Assembly: GCA_958370325.1 (NCBI GenBank) | Contig: CATXJW010000022.1 | Location: forward strand, 1 to 33,368 | Reading direction: 5' to 3' | DNA from: an uncultured Collinsella sp. | GTDB taxonomy: Bacteria; Actinomycetota; Coriobacteriia; Coriobacteriales; Coriobacteriaceae | DNA: 33,368 nt | Shown here: in pieces, positions 1-8,172 of the stretch | How positions within the stretch are numbered: position 1 is the first letter of the stretch | How the letters are laid out: every line of letters starts with the position of its first letter | The notes under the pieces: model-generated | Told to the model about the DNA's origin: nothing | The model's input: the letters and a program-made list of their open reading frames with translations, nothing else | Databases searched by the model: none | Position numbers and translations under genes: made by a program

Positions 1-2588
1 ACGGCAACCAGATCGGCCTTGCCACCGGTCAGGTCAACGAACTCTATCACCCCGGCTACGTGGCCAAGCGCATGGAGGTCGGCGCCGTCGTGGGCGCTAC
101 CCCGGCAAACCACGTGCGTCGCGAGTGCCCCGCCCCCACCGACAAAATCATCCTGCTGGGCGGCCGCACCGGCCGTGACGGCATCGGCGGTGCCACCGGC
201 TCATCCAAGACCCAGAACACCGAGTCCATCGAGACCTCGGGTGCCGAGGTCCAGAAGGGCAACGCCCCGGTCGAGCGCAAGCTGCAGCGCCTCTTCCGCC
301 GCGGCGACGCCTGCCGCCTGATCAAGCGCTGCAACGACTTTGGCGCCGGCGGCGTCTCGGTCGCCGTGGGTGAGCTTGCCGACGGCCTGTATGTCGACCT
401 GGACACCGTGACCAAGAAGTACGACGGCCTGGACGGCACCGAGCTCGCTATCTCCGAGTCCCAGGAGCGCATGGCCTGCGCCGTCGCCGACGGTGACGTC
501 GAGGAGTTCATGGGCTACGCCGCCGAGGAGAACCTCGAGGCGACCGTTATCGCCGAGGTTACCGCCGAGCCGCGCATGCGCATGGCCTGGAACGGCGTCG
601 CCATCGTCGACCTGTCCCGCGAGTTCCTCAACTCCAACGGCGCACCCAAGCACCAGGTCGCCCACGTGTGCGCCCGTAGCGTGTGGCAGCCCAGCTGGGC
701 CGGCACCACGCTCGCCGAGCGCATGACCTCGCTCGTCACCGACCTCAACGTCGCTTCCAACAAGGGTCTTTCCGAGCGCTTCGACTCCACCATCGGCGCC
801 GCGACCGTGCTTATGCCTTTTGGCGGCAAGACGCAGCTCACCCCCAGCTCGGCCATGGTCGCCAAGTTCCCCGTGGACGGCGAGACCACCACGGCGAGCG
901 CCATGGCATGGGGCTTCAACCCCTACCTGATGGAAGCCGACCAGTTTGCTGGCGCCTACCTGTCCGTGGTCGAGTCCATCGCCAAGCTCGTGGCTGCCGG
1001 CTTTGAGCACAAGCGCGCCTATCTCTCCTTCCAGGAGTATTTCGAGCGTCTGCGCACCGAGGCCGAGCGCTGGGGCAAGCCCACGGCAGCCGTCCTGGGC
1101 GCCCTCATGGCCCAAGTCGACCTGGGTGCCGGCGCCATCGGCGGCAAGGACTCCATGAGCGGCTCGTTTGAGGACGAGGCCGGCGAGCTCAACGTTCCGC
1201 CGACCCTGATCAGCTTCGCCGTCGCCGTGGGCAAGGCCGCCCGCGCCGTCTCACCCGAGTTCAAGGGCCTCACGCACCGCGTCGTCCGCATCGCCCCCGC
1301 CACCTATGGCGAGGACTACCGTCCCGACGCCCAGCAGTTGCTCGCCGCGTTTGACGCCGTCGAGGCGCTCACTGCTACCGGCAACGCCCTGGCCATATCC
1401 ACGCCCGGCTACGGCTGCGGCGCCGAGAGCCTCTTTAAGATGTGCGTCGGTAACCAGATCGGTATCGAGCTTGCCGAGGATGTAGACGTGGAGAGCCTCT
1501 TCACCCCGCTCTACGGCAGCTTTATCGTCGAGCTCGCCGAGGACGCCGAGCTGCCCGAGGTCGCCGACGGCGTTGTCGTCGAGCCCCTGGGCACCACCGT
1601 CGAGGGCTATGTCATCGACACCGGCTCCGAGGTCATCGAGCTCGCCGAGCTCCAGGAGGCCTGGGAGAGCGGCATCGAGGGCGTCTTCGCCTACCGCAGC
1701 GCCGGCGAGACCCCCGAGGTCGAGACCATCGACTTCCGCGCCAAGGATATCCACGTGTACGGCGGCGCCAAGATCGCCCGCCCGCGCGTGATCATCCCCG
1801 TGTTCCCCGGCAACAACTGCGAGTACGACAGCGCCCGCGCCTTCCGTGCCGCCGGTGCCGAGGCCGACACCTTCGTGATCAACAACCTCACGCCCGAGGC
1901 CGTCGCCGAGAGCACCCACGAGCTTGCCCGCCGCATCCGTACAAGCCAGATCGTCATGATCCCCGGCGGCTTCTCGGGCGGCGACGAGCCCGACGGCTCC
2001 GCCAAGTTCATCACGGCGTTCTTCCGCGCTCCCGAGGTCACCGAGGCAGTCCGCGACCTGCTCAAGGCCCGCGATGGCCTGATGCTGGGAATCTGCAACG
2101 GCTTCCAGGCCCTGATCAAGCTCGGCCTGGTGCCCTACGGCGACATCGTCGACGCCACGCCCGATGCGCCCACGTTGACGTTCAACACCATCGGTCGCCA
2201 CCAGAGCCGTCTGGTGCGCACCCGCATCTCGTCCAACCTGTCCCCGTGGCTGTCGCAGTGCAGCCTGGACGACCCCTACACCGTCGCCATCAGTCACGGC
2301 GAGGGCCGCTTCGTCGCTAACGACGAGGTGCTCGCCCAGCTTATCGCCAACGGCCAGGTCGCCACGCAGTACGTGGGCGAGGACGGCAAGCCCAGCATGG
2401 ATCTTTCCGTCAACCCCAACGGCTCCGCACTCGCCATCGAGGGCATCACGAGCCCCGACGGCCGCGTCCTGGGCAAGATGGGCCACGCCGAGCGTCGCGG
2501 CGACAACCTGTACCGCAACGTGCCCGAGCATGTCCCCGGCGATAAGTTCATGCCGATCTTTGAGAGCGGCGTAGCCTACTTCGCCTAA
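1..2588 (+). CDS. purL: Phosphoribosylformylglycinamidine synthase, large fused form (5' end outside window)
   Basis: Fourth step of de novo purine synthesis: converts FGAR, glutamine and ATP to FGAM in the cytoplasm. The frame is open from base 3, so the start lies outside the window and the first internal ATG (position 69) is not a real start. About 860 codons are visible: the second half of the synthetase region (GGRTGRDGIGGAT near 160-200; GGKDSMSGSF near 1140) followed by a fused class I glutamine amidotransferase from about 1770. That domain has its nucleophile elbow GICNGFQ with the Cys codon at 2094-2096, and the His and Glu of the triad in GHAER at 2484-2492. The fused architecture corresponds to the roughly 1250-residue single-chain enzyme rather than the split PurLQS type. 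The reading frame is intact and a terminator follows 40 bases after the stop. Other pur genes, if linked, lie upstream of the window. Confidence 0.96.
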   Translation, partial: GNQIGLATGQVNELYHPGYVAKRMEVGAVVGATPANHVRRECPAPTDKIILLGGRTGRDGIGGATGSSKTQNTESIETSGAEVQKGNAPVERKLQRLFRRGDACRLIKRCNDFGAGGVSVAVGELADGLYVDLDTVTKKYDGLDGTELAISESQERMACAVADGDVEEFMGYAAEENLEATVIAEVTAEPRMRMAWNGVAIVDLSREFLNSNGAPKHQVAHVCARSVWQPSWAGTTLAERMTSLVTDLNVASNKGLSERFDSTIGAATVLMPFGGKTQLTPSSAMVAKFPVDGETTTASAMAWGFNPYLMEADQFAGAYLSVVESIAKLVAAGFEHKRAYLSFQEYFERLRTEAERWGKPTAAVLGALMAQVDLGAGAIGGKDSMSGSFEDEAGELNVPPTLISFAVAVGKAARAVSPEFKGLTHRVVRIAPATYGEDYRPDAQQLLAAFDAVEALTATGNALAISTPGYGCGAESLFKMCVGNQIGIELAEDVDVESLFTPLYGSFIVELAEDAELPEVADGVVVEPLGTTVEGYVIDTGSEVIELAELQEAWESGIEGVFAYRSAGETPEVETIDFRAKDIHVYGGAKIARPRVIIPVFPGNNCEYDSARAFRAAGAEADTFVINNLTPEAVAESTHELARRIRTSQIVMIPGGFSGGDEPDGSAKFITAFFRAPEVTEAVRDLLKARDGLMLGICNGFQALIKLGLVPYGDIVDATPDAPTLTFNTIGRHQSRLVRTRISSNLSPWLSQCSLDDPYTVAISHGEGRFVANDEVLAQLIANGQVATQYVGEDGKPSMDLSVNPNGSALAIEGITSPDGRVLGKMGHAERRGDNLYRNVPEHVPGDKFMPIFESGVAYFA

Positions 2589-2626
2589 AGCTTTCCCATC
2601 GGGTACAATCCCCTCGGGTAACATCA

Positions 2627-2662
2627 CCCGCCACCGGCACACCCGGTGGCGGGTTCTTTTTT
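2627..2662 (+). terminator. Rho-independent terminator after purL
   Basis: A perfect 11-bp stem (CCCGCCACCGG at 2627-2637 pairing with CCGGTGGCGGG at 2643-2653) has a 5-base loop and is followed by TTCTTTTTT. It ends purL transcription and separates it from eamA. A TACAAT -10-like hexamer at 2604-2609 lies just before it; no convincing -35 box is visible. Confidence 0.93.
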
Positions 2663-2687
2663 GCTTCGCGCATACAGGAAGGACACC

Positions 2688-3623
2688 ATGGAAAGCCGCA
2701 AGCCGTATCTCGCCACCCTACCCGGACTCATCCTGGGCTGCCTTGTTTGTTGCGCGCTCTGGGGGTCGGCTTTCCCCTGCATCAAAATCGGCTATGCGCT
2801 CTTTGGCATCCCCGCGCACGATAGCGCCTCGCAGCTGCTCTTCGCGGGTCTGCGCTTCACCCTTGCCGGCATGCTGGTCATTGTTGGCATGAGTGTGGCC
2901 CAGCGCCGTCCGCTCGTTCCGCAAGCGCGCGACATCAAGCCCATCCTCACGTTGTCGCTCTTCCAGACTATCGGCCAGTACTTCTTTTTCTACCTGGGAC
3001 TCTCGCGCGCCAGCGCCATGTCGAGCTCCATCATCGAGGCCAGCGCCAACTTCCTAGCCATCCTCTTTGCCGCCCTGGCGTTTCGCACCGAAAAGCTCGA
3101 TGTGGCCAAGGTGCTCGGCTGTGTGCTGGGCTTTGCCGGTGTCGCGCTCGTCAACCTTTCGAGCGCGGGCGGCACCTTTGGCTTTACGCTCGACGGCGAG
3201 GGCTTTATCCTGGCCTCCACCGTCGCGGGTGCCCTTTCGACCTGCCTGATCGGCATCTTCTCGCGCGAGCACAACGGCGTCTTACTTGCCGGGTGGCAGT
3301 TCTTGGTCGGCGGCCTGGCCCTCACCGCCATCGGCTTTTTGATGGGTGGCGCGCTCTCCCCCACGGCGATTGCCCCCGCCATCGCGCTCATCATCTACAT
3401 GGCGCTTATCTCCGCAGTAGCCTACTCGCTGTGGTCGCGCCTGCTTGCCGTCAACCCCGTCAGCCGCGTCTCGGTCTTTGGCTTTATGAACCCCGTCTTT
3501 GGTGTGCTGCTGAGCGCGCTGCTGCTCGGCGAGGGCGCCGGCACGAGCCCCGTTACCGTCATCGTTGCCCTGCTGTTGGTCTGCGGCGGCATCATCATCG
3601 TCAACAAACCCAAAAAAGCCTAG
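2688..3623 (+). CDS. DMT-superfamily permease (EamA family)
   Basis: Inner-membrane exporter of the drug/metabolite transporter superfamily, about 311 residues, the usual size for a ten-helix, two-EamA-repeat protein. The first helix carries the family-like stretch CALWGSAFPCIKIG. Hydrophobic helices then alternate with short loops to the end, and the C-terminal helix is followed by a basic tail (NKPKKA). The ATG at 2688 was chosen because AGGAAGGA (2676-2683) sits just upstream. A longer frame starting at a GTG at 2646 would begin inside the purL terminator stem and is rejected. The substrate cannot be read from the sequence; relatives export amino acids, metabolites or drugs. The gene appears monocistronic, with terminators on both sides. 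Confidence 0.9.
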   Translation: MESRKPYLATLPGLILGCLVCCALWGSAFPCIKIGYALFGIPAHDSASQLLFAGLRFTLAGMLVIVGMSVAQRRPLVPQARDIKPILTLSLFQTIGQYFFFYLGLSRASAMSSSIIEASANFLAILFAALAFRTEKLDVAKVLGCVLGFAGVALVNLSSAGGTFGFTLDGEGFILASTVAGALSTCLIGIFSREHNGVLLAGWQFLVGGLALTAIGFLMGGALSPTAIAPAIALIIYMALISAVAYSLWSRLLAVNPVSRVSVFGFMNPVFGVLLSALLLGEGAGTSPVTVIVALLLVCGGIIIVNKPKKA

Positions 3624-3698
3624 CGAACTGCCCTTATTTAGCAGAGAGATTCACATACTTTAGTTTAATGGAGTACATCGGTGAGCTGAGGGCCGCCA

Positions 3699-3723
3699 CG
3701 CACGCAAGCGTGCGCCCCTTTTT
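3699..3723 (+). terminator. Terminator after the EamA gene
   Basis: A 6-bp G/C-rich stem (CGCACG at 3699-3704 with CGTGCG at 3709-3714) with a CAAG loop is followed by CCCCTTTTT. The T-run abuts the stop codon of the convergent GGDEF gene. Read on the minus strand there is no T-run, so it serves mainly the plus-strand gene. Confidence 0.75.
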
Positions 3724-4866
3724 CTAGCGTATCTGGACGCCGGCTTTCTTTTTCTCGGCCTTGACGCGGTAGAGCTCCGCGTCGGCAGCACGAAGCAAGT
3801 CTTGCCAGGTATCGACGCCATCACCAACCCGTGCGTAGCCGATGGACATCCGCAACAGATACGGAACCTCGGCGCGCGCGAGCTCGTCGTTGATTGTCGC
3901 GCACAGATGCATGATATCCTGTTCCGCCACTGCCTTTTGGAGCACCACGAACTCATCGCCACCATAACGTGCGATAAAGCCGCCAGACGCCGAGCAGACT
4001 TCTTTGAGCGCAGCAGATATGACCTGAAGAGCGTGGTCGCCCTCCACATGCCCATAGCGATCGTTAATCTGCTTAAAGCCGTCGGCGTCCATCATAAGCA
4101 GATACACATCTTCGGCCTGATCCACATTTGAGAACAGCGACAGCACATAGGTCTCAAAACGGTTGCGATTGTTAAGGCCAGTCAACGGGTCGGTCGAGAT
4201 CAGCTGCTCCTGGTAGATGATGTAGAGTAGCAATATGCTAATCATTATGCCGACACAAAGGCCGGGCACCGATAATACAACCTGAAAGGTACCGCCCACC
4301 AGGGCCGGAATGGCGAAAAATGCTAAGGTTCGATAGATGGCCTTCGTTTGCAGGCTTTCGACTTTTCGAGCCTGAATAAAGGCATGCAAGGACGTATATA
4401 TGACGTAGCAGTAGCTAACGATAGGCTGAATCATATAAAGCGCTCCGCGACGATATACGCCCTGCGCATCGATATAGAACATAGTGTGCGTCCAGTAGCT
4501 GGTAAATGCCAACACGACCACCAATGCGGTTGGCAACGTTAAAAGTACCACCCTATAGGGCGTGGTCAGGAGCCGCGAGCCCTGCATCGTCTCGGAATAG
4601 AAAAACCAAATGAGGCACGCGATGGCGAACAGCGAAAACGAAACCGCGTTGGAAATCCAGTTGGCCGTGATGCCTACAGGAGTGCTCACGCCATCCGAGA
4701 GCGTCCAGATCATATCGAAGAAAATGTAGGCAGCAGACGTGTAGCCCAGCATGCTAAACAAAAGCTGCTGGGTGCTCGAGAACAGGGAGCGACGGCTTCG
4801 TACGGCAAGCCCGATAAGAATAATCATGCACAGCAGGAATATCTCAATCTTGAGTGCCTTAACCAC
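3724..4866 (-). CDS. Membrane-anchored diguanylate cyclase (GGDEF domain)
   Basis: Predicted to make cyclic di-GMP from two GTP at the membrane. The N-terminal ~205 residues hold about six hydrophobic helices with no recognised sensor domain. The GGDEF domain starts at STDPLTGLNNRNRF, and the active-site GGDEF (residues 302-306) is intact. The usual RxxD inhibitory I-site five residues before it is absent (KEVCSASGG stands there), so product inhibition by the classic route is not expected. No EAL domain is fused. The start is uncertain: a TTG at 4884 opens the frame without a visible ribosome site, whereas the GTG at 4866 has AAGGGA about ten bases upstream and is preferred. Its own promoter is visible at 4957-4987. 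The gene is A/T-richer by eye than its neighbours. Confidence 0.88.
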   Translation of the reverse strand: MVKALKIEIFLLCMIILIGLAVRSRRSLFSSTQQLLFSMLGYTSAAYIFFDMIWTLSDGVSTPVGITANWISNAVSFSLFAIACLIWFFYSETMQGSRLLTTPYRVVLLTLPTALVVVLAFTSYWTHTMFYIDAQGVYRRGALYMIQPIVSYCYVIYTSLHAFIQARKVESLQTKAIYRTLAFFAIPALVGGTFQVVLSVPGLCVGIMISILLLYIIYQEQLISTDPLTGLNNRNRFETYVLSLFSNVDQAEDVYLLMMDADGFKQINDRYGHVEGDHALQVISAALKEVCSASGGFIARYGGDEFVVLQKAVAEQDIMHLCATINDELARAEVPYLLRMSIGYARVGDGVDTWQDLLRAADAELYRVKAEKKKAGVQIR

Positions 4867-4956
4867 TAGACGCCATCCCTTCAATATCCAAGTGGTCAGA
4901 ATCGCCCAATTCGAACCTGGGCAATAAACACCCCTTACTCCGTAGGGGTAAAGGGA

Positions 4957-4987
4957 ATCATAGCAGAGCGCCCGAACGTTGCTGCAA
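4957..4987 (-). promoter_or_regulatory. Extended -10 promoter for the GGDEF gene
   Basis: On the minus strand TGCTATGAT (4965-4957) is an extended -10 element. A TTGCAG -35-like box (4987-4982) lies 19 bases upstream. The -35 falls inside the inverted repeat 4968-5007, so formation or binding of that element could affect initiation. The same TGCTATGAT string precedes the TerB-domain gene at 16225-16233. Confidence 0.5.
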
Positions 4988-5007
4988 GACAGCTCTCGTT
5001 CGGGCGC
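4968..5007. repeat. 11-bp inverted repeat between the KDG permease and GGDEF genes
   Basis: GCGCCCGAACG (4968-4978) is perfectly repeated in inverted orientation at 4997-5007. A nested 4-bp stem (GCTG/CAGC) lies in the 18-base loop. It sits about 50 bases downstream of the permease stop (minus strand) and could act as its terminator, although no T-run follows on either strand. It also overlaps the -35 region of the GGDEF promoter. Confidence 0.6.
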
Positions 5008-5054
5008 CCATACGGCGCGAATTGCACGCCAGAATCTATTATCGGTAACGGCCG

Positions 5055-6077
5055 TTACTCACCGTCGATATCGGTTGCGACAGCCTCCTCGATGGCCTCG
5101 ACGCCTTCGACCGACAGATCCTCTTCGCCGTGGCAGAACTTCTTATCGACCCAGCCAGTCAGAATCGGGGCCATGATTGCCGTGATGATGACGGCGGTGG
5201 CGATCTGCGCATACGCGGTGGGCGCAAGCTCGGCATAGCGCGGCGCGACCTCAGCAAGAGCAACCGGCGTGGTCATAGCCGTGCCGGCGATGGTGGAGCA
5301 AGCAATGGCGGCCTTGCCGTTGCCGCCGCACAAGCGCTCGAAGGCAAAGGTGATGGGGCCAACGATAAAGAGGGTGATGAGGCCCAGCAGAATGCCCGAG
5401 ATGCCGCCGGTGATGAAACTCGACAGGCTCATGGACGCACCGAGCTGAAATCCGATGACGGCAATCGCGGGATTGGCACCGGGAACCAGCAGGTTCTTGA
5501 TAAACGGGAACAGGTTGCCCAGAACCATGCCAATAACGAGTGGCAAGATGGAGCCGATAATGGTGCCAATGGGAATGTTGGCGAGGCCGGAAACACCGAG
5601 GATGATCATCGTGACGGCGGGGCCAGCCGTAAAGAACAGGATACCGACGGCGCCCTGCTCGGACTCATCGCCGAACTCGCCCATGATGCCCGTATAGAGC
5701 GCCATGTTGCAAAACGTGATGCCGCCGATGATAGACACGGAGCTCAGACCCAGGAAGTTGTCGTTAAAGAAATATGCTACGCCCAGGCCGAGGGCCGCTG
5801 CGACGACCAGCTTGGGGATCAGCACGACGATACCGGTCTTGATGGCACCCGGCGTGGACTTAAAGCTGATGCCGGCGCCCACAAACAGCAGGATCGCGGC
5901 GACGATGGTATTGGAGCCACCGCGGCAGGCAGCCGTAAAGAAGCCGCCGATCTCAAAAACCTGCGGGCAGAAGGTGTTGAGCAAAAGACCGACGATCATC
6001 GGATAGATCATGATGTCGCCCGGGATGCGCGGGACCTTGAATTTCTTTTGCTCGTTGGCGGTCGCTTTCTGTGCCAT
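5055..6077 (-). CDS. kdgT: 2-keto-3-deoxygluconate permease
   Basis: Proton-driven importer of 2-keto-3-deoxygluconate, a pectin and glucuronate breakdown product, in the cytoplasmic membrane. The protein has 340 residues and about ten hydrophobic helices. It opens with a polar N-terminus and the family-like KVPRIPGDIMIYPMIVGLLLNTFCP. Other family-like stretches are RGGSNTIVAAILLFVGAGI and SIIGGITFCNMALYTG. The acidic C-terminal tail is predicted to be cytoplasmic. The ATG at 6077 is chosen because the upstream extension is polar and lacks a ribosome site; only a weak GGGGG precedes this ATG. No KDG kinase or aldolase lies nearby, so any pathway partner is elsewhere. The substrate is assigned by family resemblance only. 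Confidence 0.88.
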   Translation of the reverse strand: MAQKATANEQKKFKVPRIPGDIMIYPMIVGLLLNTFCPQVFEIGGFFTAACRGGSNTIVAAILLFVGAGISFKSTPGAIKTGIVVLIPKLVVAAALGLGVAYFFNDNFLGLSSVSIIGGITFCNMALYTGIMGEFGDESEQGAVGILFFTAGPAVTMIILGVSGLANIPIGTIIGSILPLVIGMVLGNLFPFIKNLLVPGANPAIAVIGFQLGASMSLSSFITGGISGILLGLITLFIVGPITFAFERLCGGNGKAAIACSTIAGTAMTTPVALAEVAPRYAELAPTAYAQIATAVIITAIMAPILTGWVDKKFCHGEEDLSVEGVEAIEEAVATDIDGE

Positions 6078-6121
6078 GAAACCCCCATTTCCGCTGACGG
6101 GGTACAAAAGCCCACGTCACG

Positions 6122-6137
6122 CTTTGCTACAGTAAAG
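6122..6137. promoter_or_regulatory. Possible operator upstream of the KDG permease
   Basis: CTTTGCTACAGTAAAG is an imperfect palindrome (12 of 16 positions symmetric) about 45 bases upstream of the permease start, where a sugar-acid repressor might bind. No such regulator gene is present in the window. The rest of the 150-base gap up to azlD shows nothing else convincing. Confidence 0.25.
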
Positions 6138-6227
6138 TTTGACCATGGTACCAGAGGAAATAGACCAGCTCGGTGAAAAATTCGACAAGTTGGGATGGAA
6201 CGAGATTCGGCGCCCGCGACGCCACCC

Positions 6228-6551
6228 CTATATAAGGCTCAAGACGATATAGAGTACGATGCCCGAGACGCAGCACCACAGCATCGATTTTGTCTTGACT
6301 GCCACGACCACGACGCCGGCGGCCGCAATCCAGGGAACCAAGGCAGGCCAGAGCCCCGCGTCGAACGCGCCGGGACTCACCAAGTCGTTGGCGACCAGCG
6401 CGGCAAAGGCAGCGGGCGGGATATAGCCCAGGGCCTCGGTAATGCGGGGCGACAGCGTTCTCCCGCGCAAGGCAAACGCCGGCGCGATGCGAAAGAACGC
6501 GATAGCAGACCACGACGACAGCCACAGAACCAAGAACTCGTTAACGGGCAT
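6228..6551 (-). CDS. azlD: Branched-chain amino acid exporter, small subunit AzlD
   Basis: Small partner of AzlC in the two-component LIV-E exporter family, 107 residues with about four hydrophobic helices (FLVLWLSSWSAIAFFRIAP, a central AAFAALVAND segment, and two C-terminal helices ending VLYIVLSLI). The ATG at 6551 lies inside the 3' end of azlC (11-base overlap) with AGAGG about eight bases upstream, so translation is probably coupled. The longer open frame that extends upstream is an out-of-frame shadow of azlC. Pairing and order azlC-azlD match the family. Confidence 0.88.
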   Translation of the reverse strand: MPVNEFLVLWLSSWSAIAFFRIAPAFALRGRTLSPRITEALGYIPPAAFAALVANDLVSPGAFDAGLWPALVPWIAAAGVVVVAVKTKSMLWCCVSGIVLYIVLSLI

Positions 6552-7233
6552 CGCGGGCACCTCTTCCGTCAAATACAGCATCGCACGCCAGCGCAATGGC
6601 AATGCCGACCACGACGCTTGCCGGCACGGCAATATTCGTGAGGCCCAAGAACTTGCATACGGCGACGGACACCGCGCCCGAAACCGCCGCGACAACGTTG
6701 CCGCGCGACAGCCGCTGCGAAAAGAGTAGACAGATAAAGAGCGACGTGCAGACGAAACTAGCAATAGCGGTGGGAACATCGACAACGGCACCGACGATGG
6801 CACCCATCGTGCACGAAGCGCCCCATGTCACGATGAGGATCACGTTGAGCACGAAGGATTCGCGCGGGCCCCAATCCTCCCCCTCAACCAGCTTGGCAAG
6901 CGAGATGCCGTATGCCTCCTCGGTGAGCGTCGCGGCAACAGCCAGCGTCTGACGCTTCGAGGCGCCCGCCAGATGGGGTGCGATCGATGCCGAATAAAGT
7001 GCAAAGCGCGAGGAGATGGCGGCGACGCTCGCGATAATCGAAGGTGCCGGTACGCCCGCCAGCCAAAGATTGCAGATCATAAACTGGCCGCTGCCCGTCA
7101 CAAACGTGCTGCTCAGAGCAAAGACCATCCAGGGCTCCATTCCCGTCTGCCCCATGATCATTCCGCACGGCGCGCCTATCGCAACATAGGTAAGCATCAC
7201 CGGCCAGACGGTTCTAACGATTTTGAGCACCAT
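6541..7233 (-). CDS. azlC: Branched-chain amino acid exporter, large subunit AzlC
   Basis: Membrane permease that with AzlD exports branched-chain amino acids; azaleucine resistance in Bacillus is the founding phenotype. It has 230 residues, the usual length. The first helix WPVMLTYVAIGAPCGMIMGQ, the FVTGSGQFMI segment and the SRFALYSASIAPHL loop are typical. The ATG at 7233 begins MVLKIVRTVW. The upstream extension of the frame (to 7467) is arginine- and serine-rich, runs into the divergent HD gene and is rejected. It forms a two-gene operon with azlD. The 126-base gap to the divergent HD gene must hold promoters for both directions. Confidence 0.9.
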   Translation of the reverse strand: MVLKIVRTVWPVMLTYVAIGAPCGMIMGQTGMEPWMVFALSSTFVTGSGQFMICNLWLAGVPAPSIIASVAAISSRFALYSASIAPHLAGASKRQTLAVAATLTEEAYGISLAKLVEGEDWGPRESFVLNVILIVTWGASCTMGAIVGAVVDVPTAIASFVCTSLFICLLFSQRLSRGNVVAAVSGAVSVAVCKFLGLTNIAVPASVVVGIAIALACDAVFDGRGARDAR

Positions 7234-7313
7234 ACGCTTCTCATCCTGACAAGGTCTCCGAGCCGCATGTAGCGACACGGCAGAATCATCATCCGACAGC
7301 AACCGAGTTCGCC

Positions 7314-7319
7314 TACAAT
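7314..7319 (+). promoter_or_regulatory. -10 element for the HD-domain gene
   Basis: TACAAT (7314-7319) lies 40 bases before the ATG in the divergent gap between azlC and the HD gene. No good -35 is visible at the expected distance. Confidence 0.35.
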
Positions 7320-7359
7320 TGCCACCGGATCGAAAGACACAACTTTTTAGGAAGTCATT

Positions 7360-8172
7360 ATGACAGCTATCGATCGAGACCGGGCGCGCGCGGCCTTCAA
7401 AAGCTACACCGATGCCTACGACGCCACCAACCCACGCATCGCGCTCAAAATCGAGCATACGTACCACGTGGCCGAGGCATGCGATGCCGTAGCGCGCGAG
7501 CAGGGCTGGTCGTCAGAAGATATTGACCTAGCATGGCTTTGCGGCCTGCTACACGATATGGGCCGCTTTGAGCAGCTGCGACGCTGGGACACCTTTAAGG
7601 ACGCCGAGAGCATGAGCCATGCGGCGCTGGGCATCGAGGTCCTCTTTGGCGAGAATCCCGCCGATGCACCCGCCGTAACAAGCATCCGCGACTTTATCGA
7701 TGACCCGGCAGAAGATGAGCTCATCCGAGCGAGCATTGCCTATCACAGCGATTTCCGTCTACCCGCGCAGCTCGACGTGCGCACGCGAAGCTTCTGCGAT
7801 ATCGTGCGCGATGGTGACAAGATCGACATTATGCGCACCATCGCCGACAGCACCGTCGACACCATCCTCAAGGTGGATGAGGACACGTTTCTCGCCAGCC
7901 ACTTCTCGACACCGGCGCTTACCGCCTTTGACGAGCATCGCTGCGTCGCGCGTGACGAGCGCAACGAGCCGGCGGACTACCTGGTGGGGCTCATCTGCTT
8001 TATGTTTGAGCTCGTCCATCCGGCAAGCCGTGCACTGGCGCGCGAGCAAGGCGATATCCACCGCCTGCTCGACGCGCCCTTTGGCATTGCACGGCCTTTT
8101 AGCGACCCCACCACGCAAGCGACCTGGGAGCGCCTAAAGAACGAGATGCGCACCTGGTTGGCGCGCGCCTAG
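7360..8172 (+). CDS. HD-domain metal-dependent hydrolase
   Basis: Cytoplasmic phosphohydrolase of the HD superfamily, 270 residues; the substrate (nucleotide or phosphoester) is unknown. Candidate metal ligands are His36 (TYHVAEACD), the His65-Asp66 doublet in GLLHDMGRFE, a downstream SMSHAALG histidine, the IAYHSDFRLP histidine, and an aspartate in VRDGDKIDIM. The single-domain layout resembles stand-alone HD proteins often annotated as COG-type predicted HD hydrolases. The ATG at 7360 has AGGAAG upstream. The gene converges with etfA and their 3' ends overlap by four bases. It is unlikely to be functionally tied to the ETF operon, which is on the other strand. Confidence 0.87.
   Translation: MTAIDRDRARAAFKSYTDAYDATNPRIALKIEHTYHVAEACDAVAREQGWSSEDIDLAWLCGLLHDMGRFEQLRRWDTFKDAESMSHAALGIEVLFGENPADAPAVTSIRDFIDDPAEDELIRASIAYHSDFRLPAQLDVRTRSFCDIVRDGDKIDIMRTIADSTVDTILKVDEDTFLASHFSTPALTAFDEHRCVARDERNEPADYLVGLICFMFELVHPASRALAREQGDIHRLLDAPFGIARPFSDPTTQATWERLKNEMRTWLARA

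Noticed and set aside
2646..2687. GTG-started 5' extension of the EamA gene
   Set aside because: It would begin inside the purL terminator hairpin and T-run. The ATG at 2688 has a good ribosome site.
5130..6176. 348-residue open frame antisense to the KDG permease
   Set aside because: Composition is Asp/Arg/Gly-rich without any motif. It is a GC-rich shadow of a clear membrane protein on the other strand.
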